The notes: a model not told the origin generated them from the letters alone. A stretch of DNA of 17,071 nucleotides from ZC4RG30 sp964417875 (GCA_964417875.1 CAYQJU010000059.1:1-17071); one strand, 5' to 3'; shown: positions 1 through 6,299, numbered from the stretch's first letter. Numbers and translations: made by a program.

Positions 1-842
1 CCGGTGGTGCCGGAGGAGAACAGGATCCACAGCGGGTGGTTGAACTCCACCTCTTCATACTGGAACGACTCGCGCGGCACGTCCGGATGGTCGAGCAGCT
101 CGTTCCAGAGGATGGTCTTCGGCGTGAGCCGGCGCGGATTGGCCGCATCCAGATAAGGCAGCTGGATCACATGCTCGACGGAGTCGAGCTTGCCGAGGAT
201 CTTTTCCACCTCGCCGCGGCGGTCGAAGGGCTTGCCGCCATACTGGTAGCCGTCGACGTGGAAGAACACCTTCGGCGTGAGCTGCGAGAAGCGGTCGAGC
301 ACGCCGGGCGTGCCGAAGTCCGGCCCCACCGACGACCAGATCGCACCCAGGCTGGTGGTGGCCAGCATCGCCACCAGCGTCTCGGGCACGTTGACCATGT
401 AGGCGCAGATGCGATCGCCCTTCTTCACGCCCAGCTTGCGCAGCTGCGTGGCGACGATGCGCACCTGCCGGCCGAGTTCGAGCCAGGAGAGTTCCTGCAG
501 CGGCTGGCGCTCGTTCAGGTGCAGCACCGCGATGGCATCGGGCCGCTCATGGCGCAGCATGTGGCGCGCATAGTTGATGCGTGCGCCGGGGAACCATTCG
601 GCCCCGGGCATCGTGCGCTTGCCCAGCACCGCGGTGGGCGGCTGTGTGGCTTCGATGCCGAAGAAATCCCAGCAGGCCTGCCAGAAGGCATCGATGTCGG
701 TGGTGGACCAGCTCCACATCGACTCGAAGTCGGGGAAGGTCAAGCCCCGGTTCTCGCCCAACCAGGCCCGGAATTCGGTCAAGCGCGCCCGCGCGATACG
801 TTCCGGCGAAGGCGTCCACAGCACAGTACCCGGCTCGATCAT
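1..842 (-). CDS. aacS: Acetoacetate-CoA ligase (acetoacetyl-CoA synthetase), N-terminal part, cut by window edge
   Basis: Cytoplasmic AMP-forming ligase that activates acetoacetate to acetoacetyl-CoA, feeding ketone-body or polyhydroxybutyrate metabolism. About 280 codons are visible of a family length near 650. The N-terminal acyl-CoA synthetase region is clear (FESMWSWSTTDIDAFWQACW, then EWFPGARINYARHML). So are the ANL-fold stretches KKGDRICAYMVNVPETLVAM and LGAIWSSVGPDFG. The last visible residues, WILFSSGTTG, are the start of the ATP-binding P-loop motif. The ATG at 840-842 gives the N-terminus MIEPGTVLWTPSPERI, typical of the family; a GTG two codons upstream is a weaker alternative. 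The gene is divergent from the hydrolase at 932, with 89 bp between them. The adenylation core and C-terminal lid lie outside the window. Confidence 0.93.
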   Translation of the reverse strand, partial: MIEPGTVLWTPSPERIARARLTEFRAWLGENRGLTFPDFESMWSWSTTDIDAFWQACWDFFGIEATQPPTAVLGKRTMPGAEWFPGARINYARHMLRHERPDAIAVLHLNERQPLQELSWLELGRQVRIVATQLRKLGVKKGDRICAYMVNVPETLVAMLATTSLGAIWSSVGPDFGTPGVLDRFSQLTPKVFFHVDGYQYGGKPFDRRGEVEKILGKLDSVEHVIQLPYLDAANPRRLTPKTILWNELLDHPDVPRESFQYEEVEFNHPLWILFSSGTT

Positions 843-931
843 TCCCACCCCAAGCAAGTCCCGAAAAAAGTCCGCTATTGAAGCATGATTGCGCGGGCAA
901 ATGCCTCCCCCTCAAAATCGTCCGCGGACAT

Positions 932-1648
932 ATGAACGATCCTGAATCACTCGTATTAGTGCCGGGTTTGGTGTGCGATGCGCGGGTGTGGCGCGACCAG
1001 GTGGCCGCCCTTTCTGCGGCACGCGAAGTCATCGTGGCGGAGCATGGCCTGGCCGATCGCCTGGGGACCATGGCCGGCCAGGTGCTTGAGCGCGCGCCGC
1101 CGCGTTTTGCGCTGGCGGGGCACTCGATGGGCGGCCGCGTGGCGCTTGAAGTGCTGGCGCGCGCGCCACAACGCGTGTCGCGCCTGGCGCTGCTGGATAC
1201 GGGTTACGAAGGACTCCCCAACGGCGATGCCGGCGAGCGGGAAAAGTCCGGACGCTATCGCCTGCGTGACATCGGCCGTCGCAACGGAATGCTTGCCCTG
1301 GGCAGAAACTGGGCGCAGGGCATGGTGCATCCGGCACGGCTCACCGATGCCGCCTTGATGGACGACATCCACGCGATGATCGCGCGCGCGCCGCTGGCGC
1401 GGTTCGAGGCGCAGACCGAAGCGCTGCTGCATCGTCCGGACCGCACCGCGCTGCTGGCGGAGATCCGCGTGCCCACGCTGGTGCTGTGCGGAGCCGAGGA
1501 CGCCTGGAGTCCGCTCGCCCGTCACCAGCAGATGGCAGCGCGCATCGCCGGCGCCACACTGCTCGCCGTGCCTGACAGCGGCCACATGGTTACGATGGAG
1601 CGGCCCGCCGAGGTCACGCAGGCACTGGCTGCGTGGCTTGCGGCCTGA
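932..1648 (+). CDS. Alpha/beta hydrolase fold protein
   Basis: A 238-residue single-domain alpha/beta hydrolase; substrate unknown. It begins MNDPESLVLVPGLVCDARVW, the usual first strand and oxyanion-loop region (VPGL). The nucleophile elbow GHSMGG places the serine at residue 65. The acid is probably Asp190 in CGAEDAW and the histidine His218 in DSGHMV, so the triad looks complete. There is no signal peptide, so it is probably cytoplasmic. The ATG at 932 is chosen because the fold starts immediately after it; the longer open frame upstream (from 581) runs antisense through the ligase gene and has no hydrolase features. The ribosome-binding site is weak. It is followed 35 bp later by the acyltransferase and may be co-transcribed with it. 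The family includes esterases, lactonases and MhpC/BioH-like enzymes, and nothing visible decides between them. Confidence 0.88.
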   Translation: MNDPESLVLVPGLVCDARVWRDQVAALSAAREVIVAEHGLADRLGTMAGQVLERAPPRFALAGHSMGGRVALEVLARAPQRVSRLALLDTGYEGLPNGDAGEREKSGRYRLRDIGRRNGMLALGRNWAQGMVHPARLTDAALMDDIHAMIARAPLARFEAQTEALLHRPDRTALLAEIRVPTLVLCGAEDAWSPLARHQQMAARIAGATLLAVPDSGHMVTMERPAEVTQALAAWLAA

Positions 1649-1654
1649 CAACGC

Positions 1655-1673
1655 GAAGAAGAAGAAGAAGAAG
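1655..1673. repeat. (GAA)6 trinucleotide tract
   Basis: Six perfect GAA units plus one G lie in the 35-bp gap between the hydrolase stop and the acyltransferase start. The tract is immediately upstream of AGGA (1675-1678), which is the likely Shine-Dalgarno sequence for the ATG at 1684. It is purine-rich and could slip during replication. Confidence 0.9.
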
Positions 1674-1683
1674 CAGGATCCAC

Positions 1684-2397
1684 ATGCAATTGCTGCGCTC
1701 GCTGCTGTTCACCGGGTTCTTCCTGCTGTTCACGTTCCTCTATGCGACCGTCTTCGCCATCGTCGCGCCGCTGCTGTCATGGCGCCGGCGCTTTGCACTG
1801 GCGCGCGGCTGGGCGGGCACGGTGATGGCGGCGCTAAGCCTGCTGTGCGGCCTTCGCCACCGCGTCGAGGGTGCGGAGCATCTTCCTGCAGGCGAGGCCT
1901 GCATCGCGCTGATGAAGCATGCCTCCACCTGGGAGACCGTCGCGCAGACGCTGCTGGTGCCGCCACAGGTGTGGGTGCTGAAGCGCGAGCTCACGTGGAT
2001 TCCCTTCATCGGCTGGGGCATCCGCCTGCTGCACGCCATTTCCATCGACCGCAGCGCCGGCGGCTCAGCGGTGCGCCACCTGATCGAACAGGGCCGCGAG
2101 CGGCTCGCCGCCGGCCAGTGGATCGTGGTGTTCCCCGAGGGCACGCGCATGCCACCGGGGCAGACGCGCCGCTATGGCGTGGGCGGCGCGGCGGTGGCGG
2201 CCGATACCGGCGCGCGCATCGTGCCGGTGGCGCACAACGCGGGCTACTTCTGGCCGCGTCGCGGACTGCTGAAGAAACCCGGCACCATCCGCGTGGTGAT
2301 CGGCGCGCCGATCGAGACGCGCGGTCGCGACCCGCGCGAGATCAACGAGGAGGCGCAGCGCTTCATCGAGGCGCATTCCGGGCCACCGGCCGCCTGA
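1684..2397 (+). CDS. 1-acylglycerol-3-phosphate acyltransferase (PlsC-type lysophospholipid acyltransferase)
   Basis: A 237-residue inner-membrane acyltransferase that would transfer an acyl chain to lysophosphatidic acid or a related lysolipid. A hydrophobic N-terminal segment (about residues 4-33) anchors it. Acyltransferase motif I is present as KHASTWE: the catalytic histidine is kept, but the acidic residue of HX4D is glutamate. The motif III region is VFPEGTRMPPG. RYGVGGAAVAADTGARIVPV corresponds to the later conserved blocks. Length fits PlsC (about 230-260). The ATG at 1684 is preceded by AGGA with a 5-nt spacer; the longer frame from 1633 overlaps the hydrolase end and adds only low-complexity residues read through the GAA tract. 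The exact acceptor is not determinable from sequence. Confidence 0.9.
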   Translation: MQLLRSLLFTGFFLLFTFLYATVFAIVAPLLSWRRRFALARGWAGTVMAALSLLCGLRHRVEGAEHLPAGEACIALMKHASTWETVAQTLLVPPQVWVLKRELTWIPFIGWGIRLLHAISIDRSAGGSAVRHLIEQGRERLAAGQWIVVFPEGTRMPPGQTRRYGVGGAAVAADTGARIVPVAHNAGYFWPRRGLLKKPGTIRVVIGAPIETRGRDPREINEEAQRFIEAHSGPPAA

Positions 2398-2404
2398 GCC
2401 GCCG

Positions 2405-2420
2405 GGGCCGGTGCCGGCCC
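2405..2420. terminator. GC-rich hairpin between convergent genes
   Basis: GGGCCG, loop GTGC, CGGCCC: a perfect 6-bp stem in the 40-bp gap between the acyltransferase stop and the stop of the convergent DUF481 gene. Neither strand has a T tract after it, so intrinsic termination is only a possibility. Confidence 0.35.
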
Positions 2421-2437
2421 GCCGAACCGCGTCGCGA

Positions 2438-3157
2438 CTACTTCACCTCGTAGACGAGATTCACTGTCGTGAGCGTGTCGGTCTTCTTGAAGCCGGCCGG
2501 CGGGTCGGTGTTGTGGCGCAGTGCATAGGCCAGCGACAGCGCGATGCGGTCGGTCATCTTCACCTGCACGCCGATCTCGTTCTGCAGGAAGTTGTTGCTT
2601 GATGCGAACTCGCCGCCGAAGCGGTCGAAGAGGCTGGTGCTGGCGGTGAGCTGGTGGCTGAACTCCAGGCTCGCAACGCCGGTGACGCTGCTGTCGGTGT
2701 CGCTGTCGATCCCCAGCGTCTCCCAGAACTTGTAGCCGGCGCCCACCTGTCCGGTGAGCCTGGTGATGTCGTTGTCGATGAAGCGCCGGCCGACACCGGT
2801 GGTGACGAGGCCCTGGTGGTCGAAGCCGCTGAAGCGGTCCTCTTCGTATCGGCCGCCGCCGTACCAGAAGGTGTCGGGGCGGAAGTCGAAGCGCGTCTGG
2901 CCGCTGGCCTCCCAGCGCTTGGCCGTGGTGTCGCCCTCGCTGCGCACATACAGGCCGGCAAGGCCGAGCTTGTGTTCCCAGGCACCGAGCTTGCGCGTCG
3001 CGGACACGCGCGCGTTGGCGGTGCGCGAATCGCTGTTGCCGCTGGCGATGGCCAGGCCCGCCTCGCCCTTGCCGGTCCACTGGGCGGCGGCCGGCAGTGC
3101 GGCCAGCAGCAGGGCGCCGGCACAGGCGCTACGGAAGAACAGGCGCATGGTCATCAT
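2438..3157 (-). CDS. DUF481 / YdiY-like outer membrane protein (copy 1)
   Basis: A 239-residue predicted outer-membrane beta-barrel of the DUF481 family (salt-induced outer membrane protein YdiY-like). It has a signal peptide (hydrophobic SACAGALLLAALPAAAQ) and then the family start WTGKGEAGLAIASGNSDSRT. Alternating amphipathic strands follow (for example FWYGGGRYEEDRFSGFDHQG and FSHQLTASTSLFDRFGGEF). It ends VNLVYEVK. The first ATG (3157) overlaps the stop of the upstream paralogue in an ATGA arrangement, suggesting translational coupling; in-frame ATGs also occur at 3154 and 3148. The protein aligns end to end with its upstream neighbour, so the pair is a tandem duplication. The function of the family is not well defined. 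Confidence 0.9.
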   Translation of the reverse strand: MMTMRLFFRSACAGALLLAALPAAAQWTGKGEAGLAIASGNSDSRTANARVSATRKLGAWEHKLGLAGLYVRSEGDTTAKRWEASGQTRFDFRPDTFWYGGGRYEEDRFSGFDHQGLVTTGVGRRFIDNDITRLTGQVGAGYKFWETLGIDSDTDSSVTGVASLEFSHQLTASTSLFDRFGGEFASSNNFLQNEIGVQVKMTDRIALSLAYALRHNTDPPAGFKKTDTLTTVNLVYEVK

Positions 3158-3870
3158 TTCACCTCGTAGACAAGATTCACGGTGCTGAGGGTGTCGATCT
3201 TGTCGAAGCCCTGCGGCGGATCGGTATTGAAGCGCACCACATAAGCCAGCGACAGCGCGATGCGGTCGGTCATCTTCACGGTCAGGCCCACCTCGTTCTG
3301 CAGGAAGTTGTTGCCGGAAGTGAACTCGCCGGCGAAGCGGTCGATCAGCGTGGTGCTGTCGGTGAGCTGGTGGTTGTACTCGAGGCTCGCGACGCCGGTG
3401 AATGAGTTGTCCTGCACCTCGGCCGCGCCGATGGGATCGAGGAACTTGAAGCCGCCACCGATCTGCCCGATCAGCCGCGTGCGGTCATTGTCGTAGAAGC
3501 GGCGGCCGGCGCCGGTGGTGACCAGGCCCTGGTGATGGAAGCCGCTGAACGGGTCTTCTTCATAACGCAGGCCGCCATACCAGAAGTTCGCGGCGAAGAA
3601 ATCGAAGCGCGCCTGGGTGCTGGCTTCCCAGCGACGGGCGGTGGTGTTGCCGTCATTGCGCACATAGAGGCCGGCCAGGCCGAAGCTCCATTCCACACCA
3701 TCGTCCTTGTGCACGGCATTGACGCGGGCATTGGCGGTGCGGGTGTCACTGTTGCCGCTGGCAAAGGCCAGTCCCGCCTCGCCCTTGCCGGTCCACCGCG
3801 CCGCGGCCGGCATCGCGACCAGCAGCAGGCAGGTGGCGGTGAGCAGGCGGGCAACGGGAATGGCTGACAT
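3154..3870 (-). CDS. DUF481 / YdiY-like outer membrane protein (copy 2)
   Basis: A 238-residue paralogue of the protein encoded just downstream, first in the two-gene unit. Its signal peptide ends near VAMPAAA, followed by RWTGKGEAGLAFASGNSDTR. The barrel strands match the other copy position by position (FWYGGLRYEEDPFSGFHHQG, NNFLQNEVGLTVKMTDRIAL), and it ends in the same VNLVYEVK. The ATG at 3870 is preferred because AAGGA (3880-3884) lies 9 nt upstream; the in-frame ATG at 3876 would leave only a 3-nt spacer. Copy divergence is greatest in the middle (DPIGAAEVQDNSFTG versus GIDSDTDSSVTG), possibly in surface-exposed loops. The reading frame stays open far upstream through the 10-bp repeats, but that extension has no barrel character. 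Confidence 0.9.
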   Translation of the reverse strand: MSAIPVARLLTATCLLLVAMPAAARWTGKGEAGLAFASGNSDTRTANARVNAVHKDDGVEWSFGLAGLYVRNDGNTTARRWEASTQARFDFFAANFWYGGLRYEEDPFSGFHHQGLVTTGAGRRFYDNDRTRLIGQIGGGFKFLDPIGAAEVQDNSFTGVASLEYNHQLTDSTTLIDRFAGEFTSGNNFLQNEVGLTVKMTDRIALSLAYVVRFNTDPPQGFDKIDTLSTVNLVYEVK

Positions 3871-3888
3871 GGGCATCGGTCCTTGGAC

Positions 3889-3932
3889 GGGGGAGGGGGG
3901 CGATGTTAACGCGCCATGCGCCCCCCTGCCCC
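3889..3932 (-). other. Strong GC hairpin directly upstream of the DUF481 ribosome-binding site
   Basis: GGGGGGCG (3895-3902) pairs with CGCCCCCC (3919-3926). The stem extends by one A-T pair and, past one mismatch, by four more G-C pairs out to 3889/3932. The loop is about 16 nt and contains GTTAAC. It lies 4 nt upstream of the AAGGA of the DUF481 gene. There is no T tract on the minus strand, so it looks more like a leader structure than an intrinsic terminator. Confidence 0.55.
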
Positions 3933-3970
3933 GTGTCGGCCCGTGTCGGCCCGTGTCGGCCCGTGTCGGT
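3931..3970. repeat. Four tandem copies of a 10-bp repeat (CCGTGTCGGC)
   Basis: Three exact units and a fourth differing in its last base, head to tail, lie in the 124-bp gap between the beta-barrel gene stop (3995) and the DUF481 start (3870). Each unit contains CCG-TGT-CGG, a small inverted repeat. The 10-bp period is close to one helical turn. The tract touches the hairpin next to it. Confidence 0.9.
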
Positions 3971-3994
3971 GATCGCCCTCGCCAGCCGCGCGGA

Positions 3995-4618
3995 TCAGGT
4001 GCGGTCGTTGAAGGTCCAGCGGAACGCGAGGATGCCGCGGGTCTCGTCATCGCCGTTGCCGGCAAGGTCCAGGCCCATCGAGAACAGCGGCGTGAAGTGG
4101 TAGCGGAAGCCGGCGCGGAACATCGTGTCGCTGGCATCGAAGGCATCCTCGCCCAGGTCGAAGTCCACCTCGGTGTAGTCCAGGCCCGCGTTCCACTCGA
4201 TGCGGCCGGTGCCGCCGCGCAGGCCCAGGTGCAGGCCGTAACCATTGCCGCTGAACGCATCCACCTCGGTCTCGGTGCGCAGCCGCTGCAGCGATGCGCC
4301 GGCGACGAGGTCGAGGCCGCGTGCCAGCGGATAATTGAAGCCGACGCCCAGCGCGCCCTGGCTGATGTCGAACTCCTCGTCGTAGTACTTCAGGTCGTAG
4401 CGCGTGGTCGCAAGGTCGAGGAAGCCGAACAGATGCGGCGTGAGCTCGGCGCTGCCGCGCAACGTGAGACCGCCACCTTCGGCGTCGAGGTCGCCGGCCT
4501 GATCATCGACGGTGGAGCCGGACAGGCCCAGCTCGAGCATGTTGTAGCTGAAGTTGTCGGCCAGCACCGGTCCGGACATCAGCGCGGCGAGTGCGCCGCA
4601 GGTGATTGACTTGCGCAT
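3995..4618 (-). CDS. Outer membrane beta-barrel protein, FSYN paralogue A
   Basis: A 207-residue predicted secreted or outer-membrane protein. The signal peptide is MRKSITCGALAALMSGPVLA, then DNFSYNMLELGLSGS. The rest is alternating beta strands with aromatic girdles and acidic loops (for example YDLKYYDEEFDISQGALGVG and FRAGFRYHFTPLFSMGLDL), ending ILAFRWTFNDRT. This resembles small OmpW/OmpA-like 8-stranded barrels, but I recognise no named family. The ATG at 4618 is preceded by AAGGAG with an 11-nt spacer. It is paralogous to the 4862-5416 product: shared FSYN start, TP.(L/V)FG, and D(T)xFR.G.R..FTP..(S/A).G(L/V)D near the end. It has its own upstream region with a GTTCAG direct repeat. 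Confidence 0.82.
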   Translation of the reverse strand: MRKSITCGALAALMSGPVLADNFSYNMLELGLSGSTVDDQAGDLDAEGGGLTLRGSAELTPHLFGFLDLATTRYDLKYYDEEFDISQGALGVGFNYPLARGLDLVAGASLQRLRTETEVDAFSGNGYGLHLGLRGGTGRIEWNAGLDYTEVDFDLGEDAFDASDTMFRAGFRYHFTPLFSMGLDLAGNGDDETRGILAFRWTFNDRT

Positions 4619-4649
4619 TGTGTTTCAGGCTCCTTGCGGCAGCGCCGGG

Positions 4650-4680
4650 AAAAAAATGGGGGTGACCTTTTGCGAAGGTC
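4650..4680 (-). other. Leader hairpin with downstream T run
   Basis: On the minus strand GACCTT, loop CGCAA, AAGGTC (4680-4664) is followed after 7 nt by seven T residues (4656-4650), then by the Shine-Dalgarno sequence of the gene at 4618. It could be a leader structure or attenuator, but the spacing to the T run is unusually long for a terminator. Confidence 0.3.
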
Positions 4681-4703
4681 GGGTCCATTGCAGCGCCAGG
4701 GGG

Positions 4704-4720
4704 CTGAACCCGTGCTGAAC
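4704..4720 (-). promoter_or_regulatory. Tandem direct repeat GTTCAG-N5-GTTCAG, candidate response-regulator site
   Basis: Two identical hexamers on the minus strand (4720-4715 and 4709-4704) are 11 bp apart start to start. This is the geometry of OmpR/PhoP-family half-sites. A possible -10 element TGCAAT lies 11 bp downstream of the second hexamer. The site is about 90-100 bp upstream of the barrel gene at 4618. Confidence 0.45.
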
Positions 4721-4803
4721 TGTGTCTCAGGTCCTGTGATGGCTGCGACCATCGACGCAGCGCGGTGCCCTCGGCACATGAATCGCAGTCACCTTCACAA
4801 ATG

Positions 4804-4832
4804 AAAAAGGGGCGGCCGTGAGGCCACCCCTT
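4804..4832 (-). terminator. Rho-independent terminator of the 4862-5416 gene
   Basis: Reading the minus strand, AAGGGGTGGCC, loop TCAC, GGCCGCCCCTT forms an 11-bp stem with one G-U wobble, followed by TTTCATTT. On the plus strand the same position is a C-A mismatch, so the structure favours the minus strand. It starts 30 bp after the stop codon at 4862. Confidence 0.82.
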
Positions 4833-4861
4833 GAACATGCCGGAAAGCCCGGACTGATTGA

Positions 4862-5416
4862 TCAGCGACGTCCGCCGAAATCGTAGCGGGCAACAAAGCG
4901 CAGCGCCGAGCCCAGGTCATCATCCTGATAGTCAACGCCGGCTGCGAATGCCGGGGTGAAGTTCCAGCGACCACCGACACGGAAGGTCGTGTCCGAGCCG
5001 TAATCGCCCACATCGCGGTATTCCAGCAGGCCATGCAGCTCGAGACGGTCCATCGGGCGGCCGCGCGCACCAACGCCCACGCCAAAGCCGAATTCACCGT
5101 CCCCACCGTCTGCCTTGAAGCGCTTCACGGCGCCGGTGGCGAACACATCCAGCAGCTCGTTGATCGCGATCCGATACCCGGCGCCCGCGCTCAGCAGGCT
5201 GGCATCGAGACCGCCGTCGAACTCGATCGCGTCGATGCTTGCAGCGCCGAAGACTTCCGGAGTGAACTGCATCGATCCGGCAACGCCGAATCCGTCATAG
5301 TCATCACCCGAGAGAAACGATGCTTCAGCCAGGTTGTAGCTGAATCCTTGTGCCGAAGCGGCCTGTGCGCCGAGGCCAAGGGCCGCGAAGGTAACGATCG
5401 CTACAAGTTTGCGCAT
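4862..5416 (-). CDS. Outer membrane beta-barrel protein, FSYN paralogue B
   Basis: A 184-residue predicted secreted beta-barrel protein. The signal peptide is MRKLVAIVTFAALGLGAQAASA, then QGFSYNLAEASFLSGDDYDG. Short amphipathic strands follow (FGVAGSMQFTPEVFGAASID, LELHGLLEYRDVGDYGSDTT, FRVGGRWNFTPAFAAGVDYQ), and it ends ARYDFGGRR. It is a shorter paralogue of the 207-residue neighbour. The ATG at 5416 has GGAG 8 nt upstream; the in-frame ATG at 5434 would add MNGVPA before the signal peptide and has no better site. It has its own candidate promoter upstream and a strong terminator downstream, so it is probably monocistronic. No named family is recognised. Confidence 0.82.
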   Translation of the reverse strand: MRKLVAIVTFAALGLGAQAASAQGFSYNLAEASFLSGDDYDGFGVAGSMQFTPEVFGAASIDAIEFDGGLDASLLSAGAGYRIAINELLDVFATGAVKRFKADGGDGEFGFGVGVGARGRPMDRLELHGLLEYRDVGDYGSDTTFRVGGRWNFTPAFAAGVDYQDDDLGSALRFVARYDFGGRR

Positions 5417-5461
5417 TGCTGGAACTCCATTCATTGGCTCACCGGTTATCGGTGCGCGCAG

Positions 5462-5491
5462 ATGATAGTCGCTGTTGCGTCCACCAACCAA
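5462..5491 (-). promoter_or_regulatory. Candidate sigma70 promoter of the FSYN B gene
   Basis: On the minus strand, -35 TTGGTT (5491-5486), an 18-bp spacer and -10 TATCAT (5467-5462, five of six consensus bases). This predicts transcription from about 5455, roughly 40 nt before the ATG at 5416. The surrounding stretch is the most AT-rich in the neighbourhood. Confidence 0.5.
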
Positions 5492-5504
5492 TTGTTGCGT
5501 TTTC

Positions 5505-5528
5505 CCTACATCTTGTAGGATTACGTAA
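5505..5528. promoter_or_regulatory. Two adjacent palindromes upstream of the FSYN B promoter
   Basis: CCTACA-TCT-TGTAGG (5505-5519) is a perfect 6-bp inverted repeat. One base later comes the perfect 8-bp palindrome TTACGTAA (5521-5528). They are centred about 57 and 70 bp upstream of the predicted start of transcription, where an activator would bind. The binding protein is unknown. Confidence 0.45.
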
Positions 5529-5555
5529 CCTCCTTTGCGGGAAGAACGGAGTGCC

Positions 5556-6068
5556 CTACTCCGGCACGACCTGCATGCGGCAGGTTTCATCCGGCAGGAA
5601 CGCCTCCTCGCATCGCAGGCTGCGCAGTGCCGGGCGGAAGCTCAGCAATCGCGGCGCACCTTCATGCGTCACGGCCGAGGTCAGCGCGACATCGGTGTCT
5701 TCCAGATAGACCTCGATGAAGGCCTGCAGTGCCGACAGACGATCGAGGCCGCCGGCCGCAGGATCGGCATGCGCGACGAAGCGCGCCTGCCAGTGGCGTG
5801 CCCGCGGCTCGGCCAGTCGCAGCTGCGACAGGCAGCGGTCCAGCAGCAGAAGGTCGGTGGAGAGCGTGTTGTCGGTGAGATCCGGATGGGTGCCGACGCG
5901 GCCGGGCCGGCCGGCCTGCACATGCACCAGCGCCCCGGCTTCATGCACCTCGTCGCTGAGGCACAGCGCGAAGCTGCCATGCAGCCGCGCATGCAGGATC
6001 TGGTCGTGGCGCGCGGCCACGAACGAATCCATCGCGACATTCACTTCCGGCGGTCCGTGATCCTTCAC
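5556..6068 (-). CDS. CheD-like protein lacking the catalytic cysteine (putative)
   Basis: About 170 residues. The order of conserved segments resembles CheD, the chemoreceptor glutamine deamidase. EVNVAMDSFVAAR resembles the first strands. LHGSFALCLSDEVHEAGALV aligns with the family LGSCVAVCLYD...GGM region, followed by VHVQAG at the NHF.LP position. WQARFVAHAD matches the K(I/V)FGGA block, and LQAFIEVYLEDTDVALTS matches the following helix and strand. The cysteine expected after GS is phenylalanine, while the histidine of the His loop is present, so deamidase activity is doubtful. No clear ribosome-binding site fixes the start: the GTG at 6068 keeps the first strand, whereas the ATG at 6032 would cut into it. 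An open extension to 6248 has no CheD-like content. Homology is inferred by eye. Confidence 0.6.
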   Translation of the reverse strand: MKDHGPPEVNVAMDSFVAARHDQILHARLHGSFALCLSDEVHEAGALVHVQAGRPGRVGTHPDLTDNTLSTDLLLLDRCLSQLRLAEPRARHWQARFVAHADPAAGGLDRLSALQAFIEVYLEDTDVALTSAVTHEGAPRLLSFRPALRSLRCEEAFLPDETCRMQVVPE

Positions 6069-6299
6069 CTGGCGTTCTTCTTTGATCAAGTCGAATCCAA
6101 TGCACGCGCCGGCCCAGTGTGGCAGCCGGCGGCGGCAGGCAACGCGGCCTGCGTCACACTCGCAGCAGCCCGCGTTGTGACCGGTGGCGGCATCAGGGCA
6201 CGCGGGCCGCGCCCGCGGGCGGCCGGGCTGCGGGCACATGCCGCCCACGTCATAATAGGCGGCTCGATCAAGTCATGGCCGGAAGTCACCAGGAGCGGA

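Noticed and set aside
913..918. CAAAAT as a -10 element for the hydrolase gene
   Set aside because: The match and the possible -35 (TTGCGC) are both weak and would give a leader of only a few bases.
3931..3970. 10-bp tandem repeat as a CRISPR array or replication iterons
   Set aside because: The units are contiguous with no spacers and there are no cas or replication-initiator genes nearby.
3871..4260. N-terminal extension of the DUF481 gene up to 4260
   Set aside because: The frame stays open through the 10-bp repeats and antisense-like sequence, but the signal peptide and ribosome-binding site fit a start at 3870.
5505..5519. BlaI/MecI operator (TACA-N2-TGTA)
   Set aside because: The spacer here is 3 nt, not 2, and no BlaI/MecI regulator or beta-lactamase gene is present.
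6069..6248. N-terminal extension of the CheD-like gene to an ATG at 6248
   Set aside because: The added residues are Cys/Arg/Pro-rich and have no CheD counterpart; the conserved first strand begins near residue 8 of the shorter product.
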